Source: Bacteroidota bacterium
GTDB taxonomy: Bacteria > Bacteroidota > Bacteroidia > Cytophagales > Cyclobacteriaceae
Assembly: GCA_023417065.1 (NCBI GenBank)
Contig: JAEZGH010000140.1
Coordinates: 40,912 to 104,911, forward strand
Reading direction: 5' to 3'
Length of the DNA: 64,000 nucleotides
In this document: positions 7,778-15,070 of the stretch, piece after piece
Layout: the number at the start of each line of letters is the position of its first letter
Position numbering within the stretch: position 1 is the stretch's first letter
Made by a program: the position numbers and the translations under genes
The notes under the pieces: generated by a model
Databases searched by the model: none
What the model was told of the DNA's origin: nothing
What the model saw: the letters and a program-made list of their open reading frames with translations, nothing else

Positions 7778-8786
7778 CAGTGCCGCCGAACATTCTGATA
7801 AACAGGCCGCGAATCGTTTCTTTGTCCCATCCGGCGAAGCGACCTCGCTGCATTACAAGCGTATTAGCTTCAGGATAGTCCACGAAATAATGAAATACGA
7901 ATCTTTCCTTTGGATTCATCCAACCCCGCATCTGTCCGAAGCGCAAATCATTAAAAACGAGGGTATCGCCCCAGCGTTCAATGGTATAAAAACCATTTGA
8001 GAATTCCTTCAAACTACGTACCGCTGACATCTCCCTGACCTGACGGAGCAAGTGTTCGTTGCGCGGGAAAAACTGGAAGCGGATCGAATCACGTTTGTCA
8101 AACACCGACACGTGAGCGGTGTGAAATCCGGCCTCGTCCGCAGCTGCGACGAAAAAGAGAAGACTACTCAAGGGAGCCGGTGTGACCAGAATCTTGTCAT
8201 ATCCGATTGCATTCCGCTCCAGTTCAGCCTGCACTTTATTGCGGGTAATCCATTGCATACAGAATGCAGTAATCAGATATAATCCTGCAACCGATACTCC
8301 GGCGAGCGCATATCGCCTACGCATCGTAACGTTTTTAGAGAAAAGAACTATTAACAACGCAATGAGTAGCGGAAGAGCAAAGGCGGGGTCAAAGACATAA
8401 AGTGCGTGAAAAGAAATTTTTTCGTTGCCGAAAGGCTCGAGCCAACCTGCGCCGTAAGCATTGAAAGCGTCGATGAAAATATGCAAGCTTAGTTGCAAGC
8501 CGAAGAATCCAATCCAGAAGCACCACGACAAATTTGAACGCGCAAAGATGCCACGAGAGCACCATGCAAGTACTAATGACCCGGTCACGACGAAGAAAAA
8601 TGAATGCGTGATTCCGCGGTGCACCATGAGGTTCTGTGCAGGATCAATCCACAGCGCAGCAACCACATCGACATCCGGCAAGTATTGAGCTGCTGCCCCG
8701 AGGGCAAGTGCTTTTCTTCCTATCTGATTGCGTGCGGTGAGTTCTCCCGTCACGGCTCCCAGGACGAGGTGAGTTAGCGTATCCAT
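7749..8786 (-). CDS. DUF457-type membrane-bound metal-dependent hydrolase
   Basis: A 345-residue protein starting MDTLTHLVLGAVTGEL, with the DTLTH opening and the later HRGITHSFFF and HIFIDAFNAYG motifs that define the YdjM/DUF457 family of predicted inner-membrane zinc-dependent hydrolases. About five membrane spans fill residues 60-190, and the C-terminal half (from about 195) is soluble and rich in aromatic residues. The family's substrate is unknown; some members are SOS-regulated, but no LexA-like box was seen here. Its 3' end overlaps the phospholipase D gene by 29 bp in convergent orientation, so read-through would give antisense RNA. The start is fixed by the family's N-terminal motif. 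Confidence 0.88.
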   Translation of the reverse strand: MDTLTHLVLGAVTGELTARNQIGRKALALGAAAQYLPDVDVVAALWIDPAQNLMVHRGITHSFFFVVTGSLVLAWCSRGIFARSNLSWCFWIGFFGLQLSLHIFIDAFNAYGAGWLEPFGNEKISFHALYVFDPAFALPLLIALLIVLFSKNVTMRRRYALAGVSVAGLYLITAFCMQWITRNKVQAELERNAIGYDKILVTPAPLSSLLFFVAAADEAGFHTAHVSVFDKRDSIRFQFFPRNEHLLRQVREMSAVRSLKEFSNGFYTIERWGDTLVFNDLRFGQMRGWMNPKERFVFHYFVDYPEANTLVMQRGRFAGWDKETIRGLFIRMFGGTVSRADENKK

Positions 8787-9309
8787 TCGTGGAAAGGGAG
8801 AGTTACAAAGATTAACACTTTCGGGCTTAGAACCAACACGGCGGTAAAGCCGGTTTTGGCCGGCTTTACCTTGCTACATAACCAACCTTAATAGACGATG
8901 CTTTCACATTTACCTAAACATGCTTGCGCACTCGTGAATCTCATAAGAACGCGAACCTTCGGGGTTTCACTACAATGACAAACAGAATCAGACGCCGGTT
9001 TCGCGCAGCATCGAAACACGTGTAGCATTCCGTGGTAGTTCAAATTATCTCAATTACTATCATCCCCGCGATGACGATTGGTTTCCATGCGCGAAACATT
9101 CGTCATGTAACACATCGCTCAGGTTGACCATTAGTTAATCTCCTCTTATTCGGCAATGCTGATTTTGATTAACAGGCGTCATGATATCCATCAGGAAAAA
9201 AGCTACCCTAAAGTAGTATATTATCACTGCACCCGGAACGTCAACGTGCCATTCGCCCGGCAACATCAGAATCACAATTTCTTTCGTTACACCAAAAAAA
9301 CCACTCGTT
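8787..9309. other. Non-coding gap with one hairpin
   Basis: No ORF here resembles a gene in composition or similarity. The only clear structure is an inverted repeat at 8843-8853/8860-8870. The promoter of the divergent DUF457 gene should be at the left end and that of the NimA-like gene at the right end. Confidence 0.5.
8843..8870. repeat. 11-bp inverted repeat (GGTAAAGCCGG / CCGGCTTTACC)
   Basis: A perfect 11-bp stem with a 6-nt loop, in the gap upstream of the DUF457 gene. No T-tract follows on either strand, so a classical Rho-independent terminator is unlikely. It could be an operator or an mRNA hairpin. No second copy was noticed in the window. Confidence 0.5.
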
Positions 9310-9768
9310 ATGCTAGGTACATTGTCAAACACCCAGATTGAGCACGTACTTCACCGAAATCTTTATGGTCGGCTCGGCTATTTATCCAACGGACGTATTC
9401 ATATTGTTCCAATTGCATTTGCGTATCGGAATAATCGGATTTATGCGCAGTCGAAGGTCGGGCAAAAAATTGAAAGTATGAGGCTAAATCCCAAAGTAAG
9501 CTTTCAGGTTGATGAGATTGATAACATGGCTAACTGGCGTAGTGTATTATGCTGTGGAACTTATGTTGAAATTACCGATCCTGAAGAACAGGAGGCAGTG
9601 TTTTCAGAACTGCAGGATCGTCTCGCGCCGGTCGTGACTTCAGAAAGTACGCGCAAGCCCCCAAAAAATTCGGATCCGCCTTTCATCGTGAAGAAAAAAC
9701 TTCGCCCGGTGGTATTTGCAATCGAAATTGCTGAACATACCGGGCGATTTGAAAAATCAGGACGATAA
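9310..9768 (+). CDS. NimA-like pyridoxamine 5'-phosphate oxidase-family flavoprotein
   Basis: A 152-residue split-barrel FMN-binding protein. The order IEHVLHRNLYGRLGYLSNGR, HIVPIAFAYRNNRIYAQSKV, GQKIESMRLNPKVSFQVDEI and WRSVLCCGTYVEI is characteristic of the NimA/PPOX-related group, several of which reduce nitroimidazoles or bind heme or flavin under stress. The C-terminus (VVFAIEIAEHTGRFEKSGR) is the usual last strand, so the gene is complete. It is convergent with the YtxH gene, 16 bp apart. The physiological substrate cannot be told from sequence, and a role in drug resistance should not be assumed. Confidence 0.85.
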   Translation: MLGTLSNTQIEHVLHRNLYGRLGYLSNGRIHIVPIAFAYRNNRIYAQSKVGQKIESMRLNPKVSFQVDEIDNMANWRSVLCCGTYVEITDPEEQEAVFSELQDRLAPVVTSESTRKPPKNSDPPFIVKKKLRPVVFAIEIAEHTGRFEKSGR

Positions 9769-9784
9769 GGTTACGGCGTGATAG

Positions 9785-10030
9785 CTATACCATTTCCTTC
9801 CGGCTGTCAATGAGTGACCCTTGTTTTTTATGGGTAAACTTACTGACTTCCTGGACTACCTCATTCATTTTTTCCCCAATCTTATCCCCTACAGAATCAA
9901 CCAGGTCGTCTCCCTTTTCGATGATTTTTTTACGTGTTACCGATCCTTTTTCCGGAGCCAAGAGCATTCCGACAACTATGCCAGCGCCTAGCGCAGCAAG
10001 CGTCGCTAATAAATAGCTGGACGTTTTCAT
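9785..10030 (-). CDS. YtxH-domain small membrane protein
   Basis: An 81-residue protein with a single N-terminal membrane span (residues 5-25, LLATLAALGAGIVVGMLLAP) followed by the APEKGSVTRKKI turn and an amphipathic, charged helical tail that is typical of YtxH (gas-vesicle-like/general stress) proteins. In other bacteria these are induced by general stress; their molecular role is not known. The gene stands alone, convergent with the NimA-like gene. Confidence 0.85.
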   Translation of the reverse strand: MKTSSYLLATLAALGAGIVVGMLLAPEKGSVTRKKIIEKGDDLVDSVGDKIGEKMNEVVQEVSKFTHKKQGSLIDSRKEMV

Positions 10031-10229
10031 AATTTTGGATTTGAGGTGTTATTTATTCTCTACTAACGTCAGCTTTATCTATCTACAAAGCAATGATGGC
10101 AGTCATCGTCATCAGGACTTTGAATATCCGCGGCCCGATTAAGTAATGATAATTTCTGCGTTAGGATTGATACCCGACTCAAATAATAAGGACATCTCAT
10201 TTCGTGAAGTAATGGCGTCTGTTCGGGCA

Positions 10230-10440
10230 TGTAAAAAAGCAAAAGGCGGAAGATTCACCTCCGCCTTTCCGACACTGCGAGTAAGCGCGCATTCAAGCGA
10301 ATACTTCATTCAGCGTCTGAACAACTACTTCGTCATAAGCTCAGTGTGCATATTCTGCAAGGATTACAATCGAAAGACATATAGCTTTCAAAAATTGCCT
10401 GATTCACTGAATCTCCGTCTGAGAGTAGTTGCTTTATGTT
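10230..10440 (-). ncRNA. Candidate structured small RNA ending in a Rho-independent terminator
   Basis: On the minus strand a 13-bp stem closes about 75 nt: CAACTACT/AGTAGTTG (10424-10431 with 10322-10329) continued by CTCAG/CTGAG (10419-10423 with 10340-10344), with a 10-nt bulge on the 3' side. Smaller hairpins can be drawn inside it. The element is followed by a strong terminator hairpin at 10242-10268 whose T-rich tail lies only on the minus-strand side. A TATCTTAG motif just upstream resembles the Bacteroidota -7 element TAnnTTTG. No minus-strand protein gene lies upstream to use this terminator, and the only plus-strand ORF here (10146-10442) looks spurious. I do not recognise a known RNA family; 6S RNA was considered but not supported. 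Confidence 0.45.
10236..10268 (-). terminator. Rho-independent terminator of the candidate ncRNA
   Basis: The stem AAAGGCGGA/TCCGCCTTT has a 9-nt loop (10251-10259). On the minus strand it is followed by TTTTGCTTTTTT; on the plus strand no T-tract follows. This sets the orientation of whatever is transcribed upstream. Confidence 0.7.
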
Positions 10441-10624
10441 GATCTAAGATAAAAATAAATTACTAAAACCTGATATGATCCTGGTCAGAAATCTGTCAGA
10501 TCGTTGTCATTCCCGTGCAAACACATTCGGCGTTCGGATGTTTAGATACGGCCGGTTACTTTCCATCGCTGGCTGGCACTGAGTTTTTTGTTTTCAATTC
10601 ATTCCACTAAACACAAACGCACAG

Positions 10625-11821
10625 ATGGCAGAATGGAGCAATTGGTCGGGCAGCCTCACTTTTGAGCCTTCATCGCTATTGCATCCCAAATCTGAAGACG
10701 ATATCGTGGACATCGTGAACAAATGCAGAGATGAAAACAAAACCATTCGCGTTGTGGGTAGTGGACATTCATCGTCAGCTTTGGTTCAGACCAAGGATGT
10801 ACTAATAAGTCTCAAACACTTTAAAGGGATCAAGTCGATCGATAAGGAAGCCATGACTGCTACTCTGATGGCTGGAATGACGGTTGAAGAATCTAATACA
10901 GCCCTGGAGAAAATGGGCTATGCCCTGTTCAACACCGGTGATGTCGATGTGCAATATCTCGCTGGAGCAATCAGTACAGGCACACATGGTAGTGGAAGAA
11001 GACTCCGGAACCTTTCATCAATGCTAATGCGGGTCCGAATTGTGAATTCTCAGGGCGATATCGTTGAATACGATCACAAGGAACATCCCGAAGAAATCAA
11101 AGCATTCCGGGTTTCACTTGGTTCGCTCGGAGTCATTACCGAGCTGACCGTACGAATACTTCCGTTGTTCTCCCTTCAACGGATGGATGTGTTTGCAAGC
11201 ATCGAAGATTGTTTTCAATACTTCGACGAGATCGCCGACCGTTACAGAAATGTTGATTTCTACTGGTATCCCCGCAGGGATGAAGTTAAAATCCGCATTC
11301 TTAATGACCTTGAAAAGGGAATTTCCAAACTACCCTTCCGGCACGTTGTGCAAAGCCGTGAGGAAGATGTTGTCGGAAAGGTTTTGCCAAGGACACGTGA
11401 ACTTCGCTTCGACGAAACAGAATTCGCCTTCGACGCTGAAGTCGCATGGGAGTGTTTCCGCGAGGTCAGGAAGCGCGTCAAGGAGAAGCATAGACGCACC
11501 GTTGCATGGCGCACCCTTTTCAGAACCATTGCGAAAGACGATAGTTTCCTAAGTCCGCATTATGGCCGGGAAAGTGTTACCATTTCGTTGCATCACAATG
11601 CCGGACTACCTTATCGGGAATACTTCGAGGACATCGAACCAATATTCAACGCATACGGAGGACGCCCCCATTGGGGCAAAAAACACAACCTCAAAAGAGA
11701 TATGCTGAAGGACTTGTTTCCTGAATGGAACGTGTTCCATCAAATGCGAAAGCAGATGGATCCGGATGAAATTTTCCTCAATGAATATCTTCGGAAACTT
11801 TTTAATGAAAATAAAGACTGA
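10625..11821 (+). CDS. FAD-linked aldonolactone oxidase (D-arabinono-1,4-lactone oxidase family)
   Basis: A 398-residue enzyme of the VAO flavoprotein family. The N-terminal FAD-binding domain carries VVGSGHSSSALVQ, where the His of GSGHS is the position of the covalent flavin link in aldonolactone oxidases, then TLMAGMTVEE and LAGAISTGTHGSG. The C-terminal ALO domain ends in HWGKKHNL and FPEWNVFHQMRKQMDPDEIF, as expected for the family. It would oxidise a sugar lactone such as an aldonolactone with oxygen or another acceptor. It has no signal peptide, so it is cytoplasmic. Its TGA overlaps the next ATG (TGATG), indicating tight coupling to the ASRT-like gene. The substrate is not determinable. 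Confidence 0.9.
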   Translation: MAEWSNWSGSLTFEPSSLLHPKSEDDIVDIVNKCRDENKTIRVVGSGHSSSALVQTKDVLISLKHFKGIKSIDKEAMTATLMAGMTVEESNTALEKMGYALFNTGDVDVQYLAGAISTGTHGSGRRLRNLSSMLMRVRIVNSQGDIVEYDHKEHPEEIKAFRVSLGSLGVITELTVRILPLFSLQRMDVFASIEDCFQYFDEIADRYRNVDFYWYPRRDEVKIRILNDLEKGISKLPFRHVVQSREEDVVGKVLPRTRELRFDETEFAFDAEVAWECFREVRKRVKEKHRRTVAWRTLFRTIAKDDSFLSPHYGRESVTISLHHNAGLPYREYFEDIEPIFNAYGGRPHWGKKHNLKRDMLKDLFPEWNVFHQMRKQMDPDEIFLNEYLRKLFNENKD

Positions 11822-12189
11822 TGGGTGCTGGAAGAAAACTATGGGCGATATCCGGTGGATTTATTCCATTTCATTCAAACGGAAATGAACCAGCTTTCAC
11901 CAGCAGAGACTGGATTTCCGTTTTGAATACCACATCAGAAGAGGCTACGCTGACCCTGACAATCTTTTATGGCGACGGCGATCCAATCGGCGACTTCGAG
12001 TACAAGGTTAGTCCGCGCCGTGTGAAGAAAATAAGATTCAACGATTTGATAAATCCTTTGCCTGTTCCATTGGAGAAAGCTTTCGGATGCATAATCACAT
12101 CTTCGTGTAACGTTGTCGTTCAGTTTAGTCGCATGGATACTGGCGCACGGGCTAATGCTATTATGGGTACAATTGCTTACTGTGAATAA
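11821..12189 (+). CDS. Sensory rhodopsin transducer (ASRT) family protein
   Basis: A 122-residue all-beta protein matching the Anabaena sensory rhodopsin transducer family along its whole length: LWAISGGFIPFHSNG near the start, an SVLNTTSEEATLTLTIFYGD strand pair, PRRVKKIRFNDLINPLPVPL, and the closing VVVQFSRMDTGARANAIMGT. In Anabaena the tetrameric protein binds a membrane rhodopsin and may also bind sugars and DNA. No rhodopsin gene is present in this window, and the start is fused (TGATG) to a sugar-lactone oxidase gene. This favours the idea, already raised for the wider family, that many members bind carbohydrate ligands and are not light transducers. DUF2721 follows 2 bp later. Confidence 0.85.
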   Translation: MGAGRKLWAISGGFIPFHSNGNEPAFTSRDWISVLNTTSEEATLTLTIFYGDGDPIGDFEYKVSPRRVKKIRFNDLINPLPVPLEKAFGCIITSSCNVVVQFSRMDTGARANAIMGTIAYCE

Positions 12190-12191
12190 CT

Positions 12192-12737
12192 ATGCTGAAT
12201 GAGGGTTCATTTCTGGGAGTACTGTCATCAATGATCACACCGGCGGTCTTAATCCTCGCCAGTGGTCAGCTGATTCTCACCACCTCGCAACGGTTAAGCC
12301 GCGTCATCGAACGAGTGCGCAAGGTTTCGCAGGAGTTCCTGACGATCGAACGCTCAGCGGATTTGCAGTCGGACAATGAAAAGAAAAGGCGCATTCTTTA
12401 CAGTATCCTTCAGAAGAGCACGCGTCGGTGCAAATATCTCACGCTGGTGATGACGTTTCTGTATCTGAGCCTGAGCCTGTTTGTCGCAACGAGTTTTACC
12501 ATAGGAATTATTGCTGTCATTCACGGTGAGCTGACCTGGCTTCCCACGGCGCTGGGCATGCTCGGATCTCTACTTTTGTTTGCGAGTTCAGCTATTCTTA
12601 TCATCGAATCACGCCTCACATATTCCGCAATTGGTGACGAACTCGACTACGTAATACAAACCGCCGTTTCGTCGGCGCCAGAACGATCACCGCGCCCACC
12701 GCGCCTTTCCTGGAGAAAGTTTTTCAGGAGAAGATAG
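12192..12737 (+). CDS. DUF2721 membrane protein
   Basis: A 181-residue protein with three predicted membrane spans (about 10-30, 80-108, 117-138). The TPAVLILASGQLILTTSQRL segment followed by RVIERVRK is the DUF2721 signature. The C-terminal tail is basic and proline-rich (PRPPRLSWRKFFRRR). No function is established for the family. It starts 2 bp after the ASRT-like gene and so belongs to the same operon as the lactone oxidase. Confidence 0.85.
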   Translation: MLNEGSFLGVLSSMITPAVLILASGQLILTTSQRLSRVIERVRKVSQEFLTIERSADLQSDNEKKRRILYSILQKSTRRCKYLTLVMTFLYLSLSLFVATSFTIGIIAVIHGELTWLPTALGMLGSLLLFASSAILIIESRLTYSAIGDELDYVIQTAVSSAPERSPRPPRLSWRKFFRRR

Positions 12738-12765
12738 GCATCCCTTTTTAGTAACAGTAAACAAA

Positions 12766-12966
12766 GTGCCCGATATGACACAGAGAGAAGGCAAACCGAA
12801 AAAAGCCAAAGTTGAAAAGCGTCCTGACCTGGAAGATCCGGATCACGGCAGGGATCTCTCCTATCTCAATGAGTTTCCACAATACTCGGTTGATGAAGGT
12901 GTAAAGGCAGGAGTGCCTCCTCCTAAGAACGGATCAGCAAAGAACGAGGAAAACGAGACCCGATAG
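12766..12966 (+). CDS. Small hydrophilic protein of unknown function
   Basis: A 66-residue highly charged, probably disordered protein (QREGKPKKAKVEKRPDLEDP near the start). It has no signal, span or known motif. It lies 28 bp after the DUF2721 gene in the same direction, so it may be the last gene of that operon. The composition resembles another small ORF at 50756, but no alignment can be shown. It is convergent with the protease gene, 8 bp apart. Confidence 0.45.
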   Translation: MPDMTQREGKPKKAKVEKRPDLEDPDHGRDLSYLNEFPQYSVDEGVKAGVPPPKNGSAKNEENETR

Positions 12967-12974
12967 AGCGCGTA

Positions 12975-14093
12975 TTACTTCTTAGCGTAAACCCGAACAA
13001 CAAAAACGTTGTCTTTCCATTTCTTGATGCGCTCCACCTTATTAAGATGTTTCAATTGATTCTGACGGGGCAGCACGAGCGGTTGGTGTACTGAATCCGC
13101 CGGAAGGGTTTCGATCACGTTTAATAATACAGACGACTTAATAGCAAAGGCAGCACCTGTTGTCTCAGTCTGAATTCCGCTGATTATCCCAACGAGGTCA
13201 CCACGGTCATTAAACAGGGGGCCACCGCTATTCCCAGGGTTTACAGGCACAGAAACCTGGTAAGCATTGGGGTTTTGCCTGTAGCCGGAAAGGGCACTGA
13301 TCGATCCTTCGCCAAACACGATGTCTTCGCGGGGAAATCCCAGGGTGAATACTTCTTCGCCCAGATTTGCTTCTGCGCTACTAATCATATAAGCGAGTGG
13401 ACGTTGCAAATTAAACGATGAGTCGTCTATCCTAAGGATGGCCACGTCGTTGGTATCGTCGCTTAATACTACTGACGTTTTCAATGGACCGAAAGCGGCG
13501 TTTTCAATGTAAACCGAATCAGCACCGACCACGACATGATGACTGGTTACAACGTATCCGTTAGCCGACACCAGGAAGCCACTTCCCCCATAACGACCGG
13601 GAGGGACCGGTTTTTCTGACGACTTTGCAATATTTTCCATCATCCGGCTTTGCGAACGCTGGATCTGTTCGAAGTTCTTTCGAAGTTCTTTATAGATAGC
13701 CGTTTGTTTTGTTTCGAGTTCTGAGGCGAGCGATTTCGTCATCAGGAGTGTTCCAACGATGCTCACAAGAGCGACGCTAGCAGCAACTGCCGCCATGGGC
13801 CAGTACTTTTTGAAGGGATTTTTGCGGGCAGGAATGTCGCCAGCAACAGACAAATTCGATTTCCGATTTATAGTCAACTCTTCTTCTAGCCGTGCAAGCT
13901 TGGCCTTGATCTCCTGGCGGGTACCGTAGGCTTTTAGATTTTGAACCAACTTTTCGTGGGCCTCTACCTCCCTACGGAATTGTTCATCCTGGAGCATTCG
14001 TTCCTGGACTTCATAACGCTCCTCGCGGGACAATTTTCCCTGCGCGTAGGCGTCCATCAATTCAAGTTTTTCATTTTCCATCTGCGGCCTCAT
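12975..14093 (-). CDS. Membrane anti-sigma-like protein fused to an HtrA/trypsin-type protease domain
   Basis: A 372-residue protein with three parts. Residues 1-90 are cytoplasmic and charged and begin like a membrane anti-sigma factor (ENEKLELMDAYAQGKLSREE, then EQFRREVEAHEKLV). Residues 98-118 form the single membrane span. From about 165 a trypsin-like domain faces the periplasm with a complete triad: His186 in VVTSHHVVVG, Asp216 in TNDVAIL, Ser289 in NPGNSGGPL. No PDZ domain follows; a 40-residue basic tail ends the protein. The gene overlaps the ECF sigma gene by 23 bp (11 bp if the ATG at 14081 is used), the usual layout for a sigma/anti-sigma pair. It could be a membrane sensor that holds the sigma factor and cuts itself or a partner on stress (inference). 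Confidence 0.85.
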   Translation of the reverse strand: MRPQMENEKLELMDAYAQGKLSREERYEVQERMLQDEQFRREVEAHEKLVQNLKAYGTRQEIKAKLARLEEELTINRKSNLSVAGDIPARKNPFKKYWPMAAVAASVALVSIVGTLLMTKSLASELETKQTAIYKELRKNFEQIQRSQSRMMENIAKSSEKPVPPGRYGGSGFLVSANGYVVTSHHVVVGADSVYIENAAFGPLKTSVVLSDDTNDVAILRIDDSSFNLQRPLAYMISSAEANLGEEVFTLGFPREDIVFGEGSISALSGYRQNPNAYQVSVPVNPGNSGGPLFNDRGDLVGIISGIQTETTGAAFAIKSSVLLNVIETLPADSVHQPLVLPRQNQLKHLNKVERIKKWKDNVFVVRVYAKK

Positions 14094-14643
14094 ATTTAAC
14101 GAAAAAGATCTTTTTCAAGCGCTGCAAACATTTGTATTTCTGATTTTTTGCATTGTCAGCATTTGTATACCCAAACTTCTCGCGGATACTTTCCATGGTA
14201 AGGTCCCTTATATAGAAATCTTCAAGGATACTTCTACAGGGTTCGCCAAGTGCTTCCAGCGATTGCTTCATGGTTTCGAAGTTGCGCTCACGCTCTTCAA
14301 AATCAACTAACTCTTCCTCCAGAGCCGGAAAGGGTTCATTATCCGGGATGTTGTTATCAAAGCGCTTCTTCTCCCACAATCGTTTCAGCCACAGGCGGCG
14401 CGATACCGCATACAGATAGGTCTTTATTTTGCAGCTTAAGACGAAATCGGGCTGCTGCGCACGCTCGTAAAAAGCAAGCACAGCTTCCTGATATACATCC
14501 TTCGCCTCCTGTTCCGTGCCGTTGTTCGAGCAAATAAGGTGATAAACCATCGGGTAGTGCGTTTTATACAACTCCCTTAGCGCAACCTCATTTTTTTTTC
14601 TGATCTCGTTAAAAATCAGCTCATCGAAGTAATATTCGGCCAT
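14071..14643 (-). CDS. ECF RNA polymerase sigma factor
   Basis: I place the start at the ATG at 14643 (MAEYYFDELIFNEIRKKNEV), giving 190 residues; the frame extends to 14703, but that would place the start inside the promoter described below. Region 2 is recognisable in ELYKTHYPMVYHLICSNNG and AKDVYQEAVLAFYERAQ, and region 4 in LEALGEPCRSILEDFYIRDL followed by a helix-turn-helix around TMESIREKFGYTNADNAKNQ. The sequence is of the Bacteroidota class whose anti-sigma partners are membrane proteins. The stop codon lies inside the start of the protease-fusion gene. A promoter motif shared with the divergent lipoprotein gene indicates autoregulation. Confidence 0.9.
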   Translation of the reverse strand: MAEYYFDELIFNEIRKKNEVALRELYKTHYPMVYHLICSNNGTEQEAKDVYQEAVLAFYERAQQPDFVLSCKIKTYLYAVSRRLWLKRLWEKKRFDNNIPDNEPFPALEEELVDFEERERNFETMKQSLEALGEPCRSILEDFYIRDLTMESIREKFGYTNADNAKNQKYKCLQRLKKIFFVKYEAADGK

Positions 14644-14659
14644 CCAGTGGGTGATCTTA

Positions 14660-14687
14660 ATACAAAACGCATTTGAAGGTAACCCAA
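14660..14687 (-). promoter_or_regulatory. ECF-type promoter of the sigma gene
   Basis: On the minus strand TTGGGTTACCT (14687-14677), then exactly 9 nt, then TTTTGTAT (14667-14660), 16 nt before the ATG at 14643. The same two blocks with the same spacing occur on the plus strand at 14707-14734. Two independent copies pointing outward make a sigma-specific, autoregulated promoter very likely. Confidence 0.65.
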
Positions 14688-14706
14688 GGTAAAAATTTTT
14701 CAAACA

Positions 14707-14734
14707 TTGGGTTACCTGCTCCGATTTTTTGTAT
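14707..14734 (+). promoter_or_regulatory. ECF-type promoter of the small lipoprotein gene
   Basis: TTGGGTTACCT at 14707-14717 and TTTTGTAT at 14727-14734, spaced by 9 nt. This is identical in both blocks and in spacing to the divergent promoter at 14687-14660. The two upstream blocks also form an 11-bp inverted repeat with a 19-nt spacer. Confidence 0.65.
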
Positions 14735-14759
14735 GAAAGGAAATTTTAAACCAAAATCT

Positions 14760-14951
14760 ATGAAAAACACGATCAAATTATTTCTCGCAGCTGCTGTAGT
14801 TGCTTTAGCCGCTTCTTGCTCTTCAAATTCTTCTGAGTCAGCAAATGATGCTACTCCTCAGGAAGAACCTGCAACTCCGGTTGAATCTACTGTGCCTGCA
14901 GAATCAGATTCTGTTGAAATTTCTTCTGATACTACGCAAGTTGCACAATAA
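14760..14951 (+). CDS. Small acidic lipoprotein, probable ECF sigma target
   Basis: The start at 14760 gives 63 residues: a lipoprotein signal (MKNTIKLFLAAAVVALAASC, lipobox AASC, Cys20 lipidated) and a 43-residue mature part that is serine-, glutamate- and threonine-rich with no basic residues. A longer frame from 14673 would read through the promoter and is rejected. The gene faces the ECF sigma gene across a pair of identical outward promoters, so it is very probably in that sigma factor's regulon. No homologous family is recognised; low-complexity lipoproteins of this kind are common in envelope-stress loci of Bacteroidota. A role as signal or buffer for the membrane protease is only a guess. 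Confidence 0.75.
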   Translation: MKNTIKLFLAAAVVALAASCSSNSSESANDATPQEEPATPVESTVPAESDSVEISSDTTQVAQ

Positions 14952-15070
14952 TTCCTCTTTGAGCTGTGTCGGCGCCCGCTGACACAGCTTCTTTTCCTTT
15001 CTCATGTTCTTCCTCGCACCCTGAATTCCTTCACCGGACAGGGCCATTTTGCACCACTCACTGTAGCCGT

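Noticed and set aside
8843..8870. Strong hairpin read as a Rho-independent terminator
   Set aside because: There is no T-tract on either strand and no gene ending nearby in the right orientation.
9135..9341. Short overlapping ORFs on both strands before the NimA-like gene
   Set aside because: Residue composition (His/Arg/Asn-rich, no fold pattern) and overlap with each other suggest chance frames in AT-rich intergenic DNA.
10230..10440. 6S RNA as identity of the structured RNA
   Set aside because: The one-sided bulge and several internal hairpins do not fit the single long helix with a central open bubble expected of 6S RNA; kept as an unassigned RNA.
10146..10442. Plus-strand 98-codon ORF in the gap before the lactone oxidase gene
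   Set aside because: Its codons coincide with the two arms of the long stem and the terminator of the minus-strand RNA candidate, and the product looks like no protein family.
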